Shown here: positions 14,243 through 22,650 of the stretch, piece after piece
Numbering within the stretch: the stretch's first letter is position 1
Layout of the letters: each line of letters starts with the position of its first letter
DNA from: Sulfurovum sp. UBA4779
GTDB taxonomy: Bacteria > Campylobacterota > Campylobacteria > Campylobacterales > Sulfurovaceae
Assembly: GCA_002403155.1 (NCBI GenBank)
Contig: DHHF01000004.1
Span: 81,178 to 105,898 of the forward strand
Direction: 5' to 3'
Length of the DNA: 24,721 nucleotides
Notes under the pieces: model-generated
Database searches by the model: none
What the model was told of the DNA's origin: nothing
The model's input: only the letters and a program-made list of their open reading frames with translations
Made by a program: the position numbers and the translations under genes

Positions 14243-15094
14243 ATGGAAAATACAACTAAAAAACCTCAGATTAGTGAAAGACGAAAGTTTTTCACTAATA
14301 TAGCGCACAATGCTGGATTGGGCTTGATGGGCGGATTGTTATGGGCCGGGTATGCCGACAAGGCAAAAGGATCGGCTCTGACACTAAGGCCGCCCGGTGC
14401 GCTAAAGGAAGAGGATTTTTTAAGTGCATGTATTAAATGTGGATTGTGTGCGGAAGCATGTACAAACAGGCCTTCAAACATCAGCAAAGAAACAGGCAAA
14501 CCAAGACCGGGCACTCTTAAGATTGCAAAAGCCCAAGATGATGTAACGATCGGTACGCCTTTTTTTATTGCAAATGATGTGCCTTGCTACATGTGCGAAG
14601 ATATCCCTTGTGTGCCTGTATGTCCTACGGGCGCATTGGATATGGCTTCGTTGACAAATAAAAACAATGAGCTTGATTTTAGACTGATGGATATGGGAAT
14701 CGCAGTGGTCGATCCAAATTCTTGTATAGCATTTTGGGGGATACAATGCGATGCTTGTTATCGCGCATGTCCACTCATGGATGAAGCCATCAAGCTTGAG
14801 TACGATAGAAATGAAAGGACAGGCAAACACGCATTCCTTAAGCCGATTGTCGTAATGGATGTATGTACCGGATGCGGGTTATGCGAGAAAGCATGTGTGA
14901 CAGATAAGCCTGCAATTTTTATTCAGCCTAGGGATATTGCACTGGGTGATCCCGGCGAGCATTACGTTAAAGGCTGGGATATAAAAGATGAGCAAAGAGC
15001 CATCGATCAAGAGATCGGCGATGTTACAACCAAAACAGAGAGAAGTAAAAAGGGTGCGGCTGACTATCTGAATGAAGGAGTAGATTTTGAGTAA
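14243..15094 (+). CDS. napG: Ferredoxin-type quinol dehydrogenase subunit NapG
   Basis: The roughly 283-residue periplasmic iron-sulfur protein works with NapH to pass electrons from menaquinol to nitrate reductase. A Tat-type signal (SERRKFFTNIA) is followed by four [4Fe-4S] clusters with cysteines at about 63/66/69/73, 115/118/123/127, 161/169/172/176 and 208/211/214/218. An in-frame GTG lies at 14240, but GGGA at 14234-14237 is better spaced for the ATG at 14243, which I use. No napC is present in the cluster, so NapGH is the expected quinol-oxidising module, as in other Campylobacterota. The gene overlaps napH by 8 bases. Confidence 0.94.
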   Translation: MENTTKKPQISERRKFFTNIAHNAGLGLMGGLLWAGYADKAKGSALTLRPPGALKEEDFLSACIKCGLCAEACTNRPSNISKETGKPRPGTLKIAKAQDDVTIGTPFFIANDVPCYMCEDIPCVPVCPTGALDMASLTNKNNELDFRLMDMGIAVVDPNSCIAFWGIQCDACYRACPLMDEAIKLEYDRNERTGKHAFLKPIVVMDVCTGCGLCEKACVTDKPAIFIQPRDIALGDPGEHYVKGWDIKDEQRAIDQEIGDVTTKTERSKKGAADYLNEGVDFE

Positions 15095-15887
15095 TATGAA
15101 ATATCTTATTCTAAGACGGATCAGTCAGATATCGCTGTTGGTGCTCTATTTCGGCGCCAATGCATTTGGATGGAAAGTATTGACGGGTACGATGTCAAGC
15201 TCGTCTGTGTTTGAAACAATCCCGTTGAGCGATCCGTTCGCCGTGCTGCAAATGTTTGCAGCCGGCGCGATACTTGCGTTTGACGCCATTTTGGGCGCGA
15301 TTATTATCGTATTGTTTTATGGCATTATAGGCGGCAGATCTTTTTGTTCATGGGTGTGTCCGGTCAATATGGTTACCGATGCTGCAAATTGGCTTAGAAG
15401 AAAACTCTATATTGATAAAATAGAGCGAAAAGTATGGATAAGCCGCAACATTAGATACTATATGATCGTGCTCGCTTTGATTGTTTCTTTTGTAAGCGGA
15501 ATGGCCGCATTTGAAATCATTTCTCCTATCACGATCTTAAATCGTGGTGCGATATTTGGTTTTGGCGCAGGTGCCGGATTACTTGTGGCTATCTTTCTGT
15601 TTGATCTTTTCGTGCTTAAGAACGGATGGTGTGGACATATCTGTCCGCTAGGGGGAGTGCATTCTATTATAGGCAAATACAGCCTGATAAGAGTAAAACA
15701 CAATAGCGACAATTGTACGCTTTGTATGAAATGCAAAGAAGTGTGTCCTGAGGTTCAGGTGCTAGATATGATTGGCAAGCGCAGTGAGTTTGTGGTAAAG
15801 CAAGAGTGTACCAATTGCGGCAGATGTGTCGATGTATGTAATGATGATGCACTTAGCTTTAATATACGAAATTATTTAAAAAAGTAA
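15087..15887 (+). CDS. napH: Membrane quinol dehydrogenase subunit NapH
   Basis: The 266-residue inner-membrane protein is NapG's partner in menaquinol oxidation. It has about four transmembrane helices (first near residues 10-28, others near 50-80, 128-150 and 165-185), two CX3CP-type motifs (CSWVCPVN and CGHICPLGG) and a C-terminal cytoplasmic ferredoxin domain with CTLCMKCKEVCPEVQ and CTNCGRCVDVC for two [4Fe-4S] clusters. I use the TTG start at 15087 because GAAGGAG (15074-15080) is 6 bases before it; the ATG at 15096 would be too distant. The reading frame overlaps napG, so translation is probably coupled. Confidence 0.93.
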   Translation: MSNMKYLILRRISQISLLVLYFGANAFGWKVLTGTMSSSSVFETIPLSDPFAVLQMFAAGAILAFDAILGAIIIVLFYGIIGGRSFCSWVCPVNMVTDAANWLRRKLYIDKIERKVWISRNIRYYMIVLALIVSFVSGMAAFEIISPITILNRGAIFGFGAGAGLLVAIFLFDLFVLKNGWCGHICPLGGVHSIIGKYSLIRVKHNSDNCTLCMKCKEVCPEVQVLDMIGKRSEFVVKQECTNCGRCVDVCNDDALSFNIRNYLKK

Positions 15888-15902
15888 TCTGGAGGAAAAA
15901 AA

Positions 15903-16865
15903 ATGAACAAAATGATAAAACTAGCAACATTGAGCGTGTTGGTTGCTGCTCCTGCACTCTATGGAGCCAGCGTAGCCGCTTGCGTAGGGTGTCATGGGCA
16001 GCAGTTTGAAAAAGCTGCAATGGGAAAATCAAAGATCGTAAAAGAGATGACCAAAGAAGAGATTGTTGCAGCACTAAAAGGATATAAAGACGGCTCTTAC
16101 GGCGGTGGGATGAAAGGTTTGATGACCGGACAGGTTGCAGCGTTGGATGATGCAAAAATTGAAGCCATTGCCGCATTGATCAAAGGAGGGGCTGCCGTAG
16201 CGTCTGATAAAGCTACCGAACATGCTGCTGCAGCTGCTGTTGCAGAAGTCAAAGTGATTGATATCAATGAAAAAGCTTGCGACCCGGAAAGAATCAAAGC
16301 CGAAGATTTGGCTGCCAAAGATAAATTGGCGGCAGAAGAGATCGGTTTGAGAAAAACCAGCCTTTTTGCAGAAGATGATAAAACTGTCAGCGTTAAAACC
16401 GATTATGAAAGACCGGCTCCGGGACAATCGACAAGATTTGAAAGAGCTTATATGAATGCGCCGCCGATGGTTCCGCATAGCATAGAAGGTATGGAGCCTA
16501 TCACAAAAGAGAACAATCAATGTTTGGGTTGTCATATGCCGGATGTGGCTACAGGCATAGGCGCAACTCCGCTTCCAGAGACACACTTTACAAATTTCAG
16601 ACCGGAAACGGTAATGAAAGGCAACGAAGTACTGATGGAGGGCAAAGTTGTAGGAACGGAGCTTAAAACGGTTGGCGACATTAAATTGGCCAAAACAAGA
16701 CACACAGATGAGATCTATCAAGGAAGGTTTAACTGTACGCAGTGTCATTGCCCGCAGGCAAATGTCGATACGGCTGTTGCCAATACTTTTGAGCCGGAGT
16801 TCAAAGATCCAAAAGGCGAAACCTCTTCTAGTTTGATGGATGTAATCAACGAAGGTGTAGAATAA
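15903..16865 (+). CDS. napB: NapB with an extra N-terminal cytochrome c domain (triheme fusion)
   Basis: The 320-residue periplasmic protein is the small electron-transfer subunit that feeds NapA. The C-terminal part (about residues 170-300) is diheme NapB: heme motifs CLGCH (207-211) and CTQCH (278-282), with candidate axial histidines H192 (MVPHSIEGM) and H228 (ETHFTNF). Before it is a complete small class I cytochrome: signal peptide 1-22, heme motif CVGCH (27-31), Met candidates in GGGMKGLMTG and the helix DDAKIEAIAALIKGG. An Ala/Glu-rich linker (about 98-165) joins them. Standard NapB is about 150-190 residues, so the fusion nearly doubles it and gives three hemes. The fused cytochrome may be an added electron inlet beside NapGH. 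GGAGG precedes the ATG. Confidence 0.92.
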   Translation: MNKMIKLATLSVLVAAPALYGASVAACVGCHGQQFEKAAMGKSKIVKEMTKEEIVAALKGYKDGSYGGGMKGLMTGQVAALDDAKIEAIAALIKGGAAVASDKATEHAAAAAVAEVKVIDINEKACDPERIKAEDLAAKDKLAAEEIGLRKTSLFAEDDKTVSVKTDYERPAPGQSTRFERAYMNAPPMVPHSIEGMEPITKENNQCLGCHMPDVATGIGATPLPETHFTNFRPETVMKGNEVLMEGKVVGTELKTVGDIKLAKTRHTDEIYQGRFNCTQCHCPQANVDTAVANTFEPEFKDPKGETSSSLMDVINEGVE

Positions 16866-17408
16866 GTGGCATCACGACGTGATTTTTTAACAGCATTTAG
16901 AAAACCACTTAATAAATACAGTGAGGAGTCAACCCTTGTGGTTAGGCCTCCTTATTGCTACAGTGAATCTCTTTTTCAGAGCGAGTGTCCGGATTGCCAA
17001 AGTAAAGCATGCGTTGCTTCTTGTGATGAACAGATTATACTGATACGGGCAGACGGGACACCGATGCTCAATTTTACAAAAAGCGGCTGTACATTCTGCG
17101 AAGAGTGTTCTAAAGCATGCCAAACAAATGAGAGGCATGTTTTAAGCCTTGCTCATGAGCATACCAAAGAAAAAATAAACGCAGAGTTTCGTATCTCAAC
17201 GGAAGCCTGCGTAGCCCATCACGGAGTGATATGCTTTTCCTGCAAAGAACCATGCATCGATAACGCCATATTGTTTAACGGAATGTTTAATCCGGTGATT
17301 GATATGGACAGATGCACGGGGTGCGGTTTTTGCATAGGAAGATGCCCGACAAAAGCAATCAGTTATTTTGCGACCGAGATTGCACGGGGTATGGAAGAGC
17401 AAGCATAA
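16866..17408 (+). CDS. napF: Ferredoxin-type maturation protein NapF
   Basis: The 180-residue cytoplasmic iron-sulfur protein is thought to help load or maintain the iron-sulfur or molybdenum centres of NapA before Tat export. It shows the NapF N-terminus (ASRRDFLTAFRKP) and four cysteine clusters: C41/44/49/53, C75/78/81/85, a third around C115/C123/C126/C130, and C150/153/156/160 (CTGCGFCIGRCP). The third cluster is irregular (ACVAHHGVICFSCKEPC). The start is a GTG directly after the napB TAA. No transmembrane segment is present, and the RR motif does not lead into a Tat hydrophobic stretch, so export is not expected. Confidence 0.9.
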   Translation: MASRRDFLTAFRKPLNKYSEESTLVVRPPYCYSESLFQSECPDCQSKACVASCDEQIILIRADGTPMLNFTKSGCTFCEECSKACQTNERHVLSLAHEHTKEKINAEFRISTEACVAHHGVICFSCKEPCIDNAILFNGMFNPVIDMDRCTGCGFCIGRCPTKAISYFATEIARGMEEQA

Positions 17409-17448
17409 AACAAAGTCGCAACTATCGTATATCAAAAAGGAGGCTTGG

Positions 17449-18420
17449 ATGTTAAAAACTATATGGGTATGGCTGTTTGTCTGTTTGGCAGCAGCATATA
17501 GCGTTGAAATATGCGTTGAAATAGATACTCCGGCACAGCAAATCAAAATCAATGGAAATGCAAAAGATATGGTAGTGTATGGCAATAAGCTCTATATCGT
17601 AACAGAACAGGGGTTTATGCAAGAATATGATTATACCGCTCAAACTTTTACCTATACGATTGAGCTTCCTCAAATAAAAGATTTTGCAGGCGATATGGTT
17701 CCTGCAAGAATTTTTAGCGTCGATTATAATGAAGGCAAGTATTTGCTTTTAAGCGACAGCGGCAAAGGCGGCTATACCAATATGTGGATTCATGAGAACA
17801 ATACAACAAAGCAGATTTTTGGGCCTGAAAACAAAAAGGCGTTGGTCAAAGCGCGCTTCATCGATCAAAAGCATATCCTTCTTGCCTATTTGAGCAACGA
17901 AGCGGCTTTGTATGACATTGATGCACAAAAAGAGCTGTACCGGGTAAAACTTAGTGAATCCAAATTTTCTGATTTTGCTTTGAATGCAGACAAAAGCCTG
18001 GCGATATTTAGTTGCGAAAGCGGTATACTTAGCCTGGTAGATGTTCCAAGCGGAAAAGTGATGAAAGAGCTAAAAGGGATGAATCTGGACAATGTCTATA
18101 AGGTAGACTTTAAGCAAAACATTGTTTCCGGGGCAGGGCAGGATCGGAGGGGTTCTCTTTATGATGTGACAACGGGAAGAGGTGATTATATTGAAGGGAA
18201 TTTTCTTATCTATGCGACCGGCTTGAGCCCAAACGCCAAAAAGGTAGCTTTTGCAATGGATGAGCGCAATGATATTTCGGTTTATGATGTTGTTACAAAA
18301 GCAAAAATTGCAGTGCTTCACGGCCAAAAAAGTACGCTTAATGCTATAATATTTAAAGATGAAATGACGTTATTTTCCGCAAGTGATGACAATACCGTGA
18401 TGATGTGGGAACTCAAATAA
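17449..18420 (+). CDS. napL: NapL, beta-propeller accessory protein
   Basis: The 323-residue protein has a signal peptide (IWVWLFVCLAAAYS) and WD40-like repeats (AKDMVVYGNKLYIV, ALYDIDAQKELYRVKL, GILSLVDVPSGKVMKEL, GSLYDVTTGRGDYIEG, ISVYDVVTKAKIAVL and NTVMMWELK). NapL is a periplasmic nap accessory protein characteristic of Campylobacterota; its exact role is not settled. I use the ATG at 17449, which follows AAGGAGG by the right distance; the longer frame overlaps napF and lacks a ribosome-binding site. It sits after napF as in the usual A-G-H-B-F-L-D order, but here a PAS gene intervenes before napD. Confidence 0.87.
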   Translation: MLKTIWVWLFVCLAAAYSVEICVEIDTPAQQIKINGNAKDMVVYGNKLYIVTEQGFMQEYDYTAQTFTYTIELPQIKDFAGDMVPARIFSVDYNEGKYLLLSDSGKGGYTNMWIHENNTTKQIFGPENKKALVKARFIDQKHILLAYLSNEAALYDIDAQKELYRVKLSESKFSDFALNADKSLAIFSCESGILSLVDVPSGKVMKELKGMNLDNVYKVDFKQNIVSGAGQDRRGSLYDVTTGRGDYIEGNFLIYATGLSPNAKKVAFAMDERNDISVYDVVTKAKIAVLHGQKSTLNAIIFKDEMTLFSASDDNTVMMWELK

Positions 18421-18476
18421 AAAAGATGCAATATAGCAACGAGTAGGGTGAATATGAGTAATAGAAAGGAGAGAGA

Positions 18477-18953
18477 ATGGATACGTCATTTGATATGTTT
18501 ATAGAAACGGAAGTGCCTGAAAACGAACTGATCATTTCAAGAACGGATTTAGGCGGCAGGATAACTCATGCGAATGAAACGTTTGCCAAAATAAGCGGAT
18601 ATGAGGTTGATGAATTAGTCGGGAAACCTCACAGTATAGTAAGGCACCCGGATATGCCAAAATCCGTTTTTAAGGAGTTGTGGAGTACGCTAAAAAGCGG
18701 AAAGAGCTGGCAGGGTTATATAAAAAATAGGCGCAAAGATAACGGATACTATTGGGTGCATGCTGATATTTCCGGGGTTTACAAGGACGGTGCGCTTGTT
18801 GAATACAAAGCGCTGCGTTCTCCGGTTGACAGGGAAACTAAAATAAAAATGCAAAATCATTATGATGTGCTTAGAAAAGCTGAAGAAAAAAGTTCACGTG
18901 TCGTGCTGTATTTGACAGACGAACAATTGGAAGCAGTAGCTAAAATCATCTAA
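18477..18953 (+). CDS. Solo PAS-domain protein of Aer/CetB type
   Basis: The 158-residue cytoplasmic protein is essentially one PAS domain (about residues 15-120). It has the motif KPHSIVRHPDMPKSVF (RHPDMP at 56-61) and SWQGYIKNRRKDNGYYWVHA, which are typical of the FAD-binding PAS of Aer and of Campylobacter CetB. A short C-terminal helix (about 120-158) follows, with no membrane, HAMP, methyl-accepting or kinase domain. CetB acts with a separate membrane transducer (CetA) in energy taxis; no such partner is in the window. AAAGGAGAG before the ATG and the position between napL and napD place it in the nap operon, suggesting redox or nitrate-respiration sensing. Flavin binding is inferred from the motif only. 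Confidence 0.85.
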   Translation: MDTSFDMFIETEVPENELIISRTDLGGRITHANETFAKISGYEVDELVGKPHSIVRHPDMPKSVFKELWSTLKSGKSWQGYIKNRRKDNGYYWVHADISGVYKDGALVEYKALRSPVDRETKIKMQNHYDVLRKAEEKSSRVVLYLTDEQLEAVAKII

Positions 18954-19000
18954 TCGCCCTTTTGTACAAGGGGCCGTATCGGAAAAAAAAAGGAGAGCAA

Positions 19001-19351
19001 GTGAATATTTCAAGTATTGTAGTTCAGGTAAGATCAGAAAGATATGATGAAGTAAAAGAAGCGCTGGAAGCAAGCGGTTTGTGTGATTATCATTTCGGAG
19101 ATAAAGAAAAAGGGAAGATCATTATAACCATCGAAGGCGAAAATGTTGAAGAAGAAGTCAAAAAACTAAAAGGCGTCCAAGCAATTCCCGGAGTGATTGC
19201 CGCGGATATGATGCAAACGTACCAAGAGGAGCTTGACGGGGCCATTAAAGAATTGGAGGCTGCTGACAATATACCTTATGTGCTTCAAGACGAAACAATA
19301 GACTTTAGAGATGTTGTTTACAACGGCGATCTTAGAAAAAAAGATTTGTAA
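19001..19351 (+). CDS. napD: NapA signal-peptide chaperone NapD
   Basis: The 116-residue cytoplasmic protein should bind the NapA twin-arginine signal and hold it back until cofactor loading is complete. The NISSIVVQVRSERYDEV start, GKIIITIEGEN strand and GVIAADMMQTYQEEL match the ferredoxin-like NapD fold. It has an extra C-terminal tail of about 30 residues (NIPYVLQDETIDFRDVVYNG) beyond the core. The start is a GTG at 19001 with AGGAGAG 10-4 bases upstream; an upstream TTG at 18962 lacks a ribosome-binding site. The stop TAA shares an A with the next ATG. Confidence 0.88.
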   Translation: MNISSIVVQVRSERYDEVKEALEASGLCDYHFGDKEKGKIIITIEGENVEEEVKKLKGVQAIPGVIAADMMQTYQEELDGAIKELEAADNIPYVLQDETIDFRDVVYNGDLRKKDL

Positions 19352-19647
19352 TGTCAGCAATCATAAATTCTACGATCAAAACCAACCCGATGGGTCGTTG
19401 GTATATAGCAATAACCGATGCTTCAAACCCTGAAAAGACCGAAATATGTCTTGACATTTATGAATATTCGGACAAAATTGAAGCAATGGGAAAAGAGTAT
19501 GAGGGGAAAGTCGAAGTAGTATGGACGGCCGATTCAGACGTCACCCCGTTGCAAATCCATGAAATACGTCAGCAAATGATGGCGTATGAAGCCGAACAAG
19601 AGGCATTAAAAAAAGCTGCAGAACAAAATGCATCATCAGTGGTTTGA
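19351..19647 (+). CDS. Small uncharacterised protein coupled to napD
   Basis: The 98-residue soluble protein has no family I recognise. It has no signal peptide or membrane segment. It looks like a compact alpha/beta protein with IINSTIKTNPMGRWYIAITDA at the start, an acidic middle, KVEVVWTADSDVTPLQIHEIR, and a charged C-terminal helix (MAYEAEQEALKKAAEQ). Its ATG overlaps the napD stop (TAATG), so it is almost certainly co-translated with napD and is the last gene of the nap operon. A role in NapA maturation is a guess from position. Confidence 0.75.
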   Translation: MSAIINSTIKTNPMGRWYIAITDASNPEKTEICLDIYEYSDKIEAMGKEYEGKVEVVWTADSDVTPLQIHEIRQQMMAYEAEQEALKKAAEQNASSVV

Positions 19648-19980
19648 ATGCACAAACCTACAATCTATCGCCGCCTATTTAAAGGCGGAAAGCAAGAATA
19701 TAGTCTTTTTTCTCCCCTTCATTTTATATCAAAACCTCTTTTTGGTTAACTTTTTTGAGCCGTTTGGGCAAAAAACAGAGAAAATCAAAATATTGATTGG
19801 ATATAATCCGAAATATTTTCTCAAGACTGTTCATGCGGTTTGTAGATTTCAAAAGAAAATCCATCGCCGCAGGAAAGATAGACTTAAGATACCCAATAAT
19901 GTTAAGAATTAAAAGATTTAAAAATCAAAAATGAAAAATTTGGTTTTTATCGAAAAGTATTCGTCAAGAAAAGATAAGTT
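19648..19980. other. 333-base intergenic region between the nap operon and the RND gene
   Basis: No convincing gene is seen. One open frame overlapping the previous gene has no ribosome-binding site and a composition unlike its neighbours. The region holds a hairpin near 19671 (see separate entry), a TATAAT at 19802-19807 that could start a transcript with a long leader, and a very A/T-rich stretch at 19890-19960 before the RND gene. Confidence 0.5.
19671..19711 (+). terminator. Possible terminator of the nap operon
   Basis: CCGCCT (19671-19676) pairs with AGGCGG (19683-19688) around a six-base A/T loop. A run of T begins only at about 19705, 17 bases after the stem, so it is not a textbook intrinsic terminator. 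It lies 24 bases after the last nap gene. Confidence 0.35.
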
Positions 19981-22467
19981 ATGTTTTTAAAAAAGTATAT
20001 CGGTTTTATGACACGCCATTTTAAGGGCGTGTTGGTTTTTATGTTTATTGTGACGGCCGTCTTCGGGTACTATTCTCGCTATTTGAGCATCGATGCATCA
20101 GCGGAGACGCTGTTGCTGGAAAATGATGCGGATTTAAAATTGACGCGTGAAGTGCACGGGCGATATGTTAGCCCGGATTATCTGGTCATTGCGTTTAGCC
20201 CAAAAGAGCCTATGCTGTCCGATGCGACGCTCTCTACGATACACTCTTTAAAAGAGGATCTTTTAAAGATCGAAGGCGTTGAGAGCGTTACTTCTTTGCT
20301 TGATGTTCCTTTACTTCAAAGCCCGCCGATGGAAATTTCAGAAGTCGTCAAAAATGTCCGCACTCTTTCTTCAGCAGACATTAACCGCACGCAGGCCCAA
20401 AAGGAGTTGACTACCAGTCCGCTCTATGCAAACAATCTTGTCAGCAGTGATTTTAAAACAACCGCCATCACGGTCAATTTCAAAGAAGATGTCAAATATA
20501 CGGAGCTTCTTAACAAAAGAAATGCATTTCTTGATCTAAAAGATAAAAGAGCTTTGAGTGCGAAAGAAAAAAAGGAGTATGAAGCTGCAAAAAAAGCGTT
20601 TAAGGTATATGTAGACAGCATCAAAGATGATACGCACAAACTTATAGAAGATGTAAGATCAATACTGGATCCGTATCGCCAAAACGGCGAGCTCTATTTG
20701 GGCGGGGTGATGATGATCGCAGATGACATGATAAGCTTCGTCAAGGGTGATATCGCCATTTACGGGACCGCTATTTTGCTTATTATGATATTGATGCTTT
20801 GGGTGATTTTTAGACAGATACGGTTTGTTGTGCTGCCTATTATGATCTCGTTTTCCGCAGTCGTGATCACAGCCGGCATCATCGCTTTGATGGGGTTGGA
20901 TGTTACGGTTGTCTCATCAAATTTTGTTGCGATGCAGCTTATCACGACACTCTCCTTGGTGATCCACCTGATAGTTTCCTATCGCGAAGAGTATGCTTTG
21001 TTCCCCAACTATAGCCAAAAAGAACTGATCGAGATCACTTTGAAGCGAATGTCTGTCCCCTCGGTGTTTATCGTTCTTACTTCGGTAGCGGGGTTTGTCT
21101 CTTTAATGACGTGTGACATCCTGCCCATTATCGATTTGGGTACGATGATGAATATAGGCGTGACGGTCTCGCTTGTTGCTGCCTATCTGATATTCCCGTC
21201 AGTGATGATGCTTTTGCCCAAAAAAAAGCCCGTGTATATTTTCGACGAAGCATTTACGCTCAACAAAAAATTTGCATACATTGTCGAAAATCACGGGAAA
21301 AAGATACTTTTGAGCGTAGTGGCAATCCTTGCGTTCAGTTATTACGGTGTTACGAAATTGATTGTAGAAAACAGCTTTATCAATTATTTTAAAAAAGATA
21401 CCGAAATATATAAGGGAATGCAGGAAATCGATAGCAATCTCGGCGGTACGACACCTTTGGAAATCATTGTCAAGTTCCCCGATATACAAGAAAAAAACAA
21501 CCCAAGCTCCGAGAATGTGCAAGAGGGCGATGAGCTGAACGAATTTGCAGAAGAGTTTGAAGAAGACGAAGATAATGCGCAGTATTGGTTTACAGACGAA
21601 AAGATGCAAACCATTTTAAAGGTGCATGACTATCTTGAGTCGATCCCGGAGATAGGCAACGTATCATCGCTGGGCACCCTTTATAAAGTGGGAAGGGTAT
21701 TGAAAGAGGGCAAAGATTTTGACGGCCTTGAGATGGCGCTGATGTACAATGAATTGCCGTTAGAATACAAAAAGATCCTTTTGCTGCCTTATGTCAATAC
21801 AGACAACAATGAAGCAAGATTTGTTGCGCGCATTATGGATTCCAATGATGAATTAAGACGCGATGCGCTGCTTAAAAAAATCAAACAGGAAATTGAAACA
21901 AAAGTCGGGCTTGACAACGAGAGTTTTAAGCTTGTCGGTATGATGGTGCTGTATAACAATATGCTCCAATCGTTGTTTGATTCGCAAATATCGACGCTCG
22001 GGCTTGCGCTTTTGCTGCTTGGCGGGATGTTTTTGTTTTTATTCCGTTCTCTTAAGGTGGCAATGGTGGCGCTTACTGTCAATATGGTGCCGATCAGCGT
22101 TATTTTCGGCATCATGGGGGTGATGAATATCCCGCTTGACATTATGAGCATTACGATCGCTTCCATTGCGCTTGGTATTACCGTTGACAACACGATCCAC
22201 TACTATTACCGTTTTAGAGAAGAATTGCAGTCTGACGGAGATTACCTGGCTTCCATGCATCGAGCCCATGCTACTATCGCATTCGGGATGTTTTACTATT
22301 CGATCGCGACGATTGTGGGGTTTTTGGTTTTGGTAACATCAAACTTTATCCCGACGCTTATTTTTGGACTGCTGACAGTGATCGTATTGCTTGTGGCGAT
22401 TGTGTCGGATCTGCTTTTCTCGCCTTATCTGGTGCTGCTTTTCAAACCCTTTGGCACGAAAAAATAG
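19981..22467 (+). CDS. RND-superfamily (MMPL-type) exporter
   Basis: The 828-residue inner-membrane transporter has the duplicated RND layout. There is one helix near residues 12-30, a large periplasmic loop (about 35-255), a five-helix block (about 258-415), a helix near 437-455, a second loop (about 460-665) and a final helix block (about 672-820). The conserved IALGITVDNTIHYYYR segment in the second block carries the acidic and His residues expected of proton-driven RND/MMPL proteins. The second loop has an acidic insertion (EGDELNEFAEEFEEDED). The substrate is unknown; related proteins export lipids, hopanoids or small hydrophobic compounds. No adaptor or outer-membrane channel is adjacent. 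The ribosome-binding site is weak and no link to the nap operon is evident. Confidence 0.85.
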   Translation: MFLKKYIGFMTRHFKGVLVFMFIVTAVFGYYSRYLSIDASAETLLLENDADLKLTREVHGRYVSPDYLVIAFSPKEPMLSDATLSTIHSLKEDLLKIEGVESVTSLLDVPLLQSPPMEISEVVKNVRTLSSADINRTQAQKELTTSPLYANNLVSSDFKTTAITVNFKEDVKYTELLNKRNAFLDLKDKRALSAKEKKEYEAAKKAFKVYVDSIKDDTHKLIEDVRSILDPYRQNGELYLGGVMMIADDMISFVKGDIAIYGTAILLIMILMLWVIFRQIRFVVLPIMISFSAVVITAGIIALMGLDVTVVSSNFVAMQLITTLSLVIHLIVSYREEYALFPNYSQKELIEITLKRMSVPSVFIVLTSVAGFVSLMTCDILPIIDLGTMMNIGVTVSLVAAYLIFPSVMMLLPKKKPVYIFDEAFTLNKKFAYIVENHGKKILLSVVAILAFSYYGVTKLIVENSFINYFKKDTEIYKGMQEIDSNLGGTTPLEIIVKFPDIQEKNNPSSENVQEGDELNEFAEEFEEDEDNAQYWFTDEKMQTILKVHDYLESIPEIGNVSSLGTLYKVGRVLKEGKDFDGLEMALMYNELPLEYKKILLLPYVNTDNNEARFVARIMDSNDELRRDALLKKIKQEIETKVGLDNESFKLVGMMVLYNNMLQSLFDSQISTLGLALLLLGGMFLFLFRSLKVAMVALTVNMVPISVIFGIMGVMNIPLDIMSITIASIALGITVDNTIHYYYRFREELQSDGDYLASMHRAHATIAFGMFYYSIATIVGFLVLVTSNFIPTLIFGLLTVIVLLVAIVSDLLFSPYLVLLFKPFGTKK

Positions 22468-22650
22468 GTTTTTATTTTTTGGGTGTTTGTTGTGTCATAC
22501 AGGTATAAGAAACGCTCAAATTGCTGTCGAAATTTTCTGGGACAAGATGATTCATTTTAAAAAACAGTAAGAGTACCTCACTATGTAATTTGCTATGAAA
22601 CTTAATGTATCGGATTTAGATAGTCGGCTTTACCTGCTATAAATTTTTTC

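Noticed and set aside
11411..14255. Several 60-150-residue frames antisense to napA
   Set aside because: They shadow the strongly conserved napA coding frame and have no ribosome-binding sites or recognisable domains.
19628..19912. 94-residue open frame after the nap operon
   Set aside because: It starts inside the previous gene, has no ribosome-binding site, runs across a hairpin and A/T-rich DNA, and shows no recognisable protein pattern.
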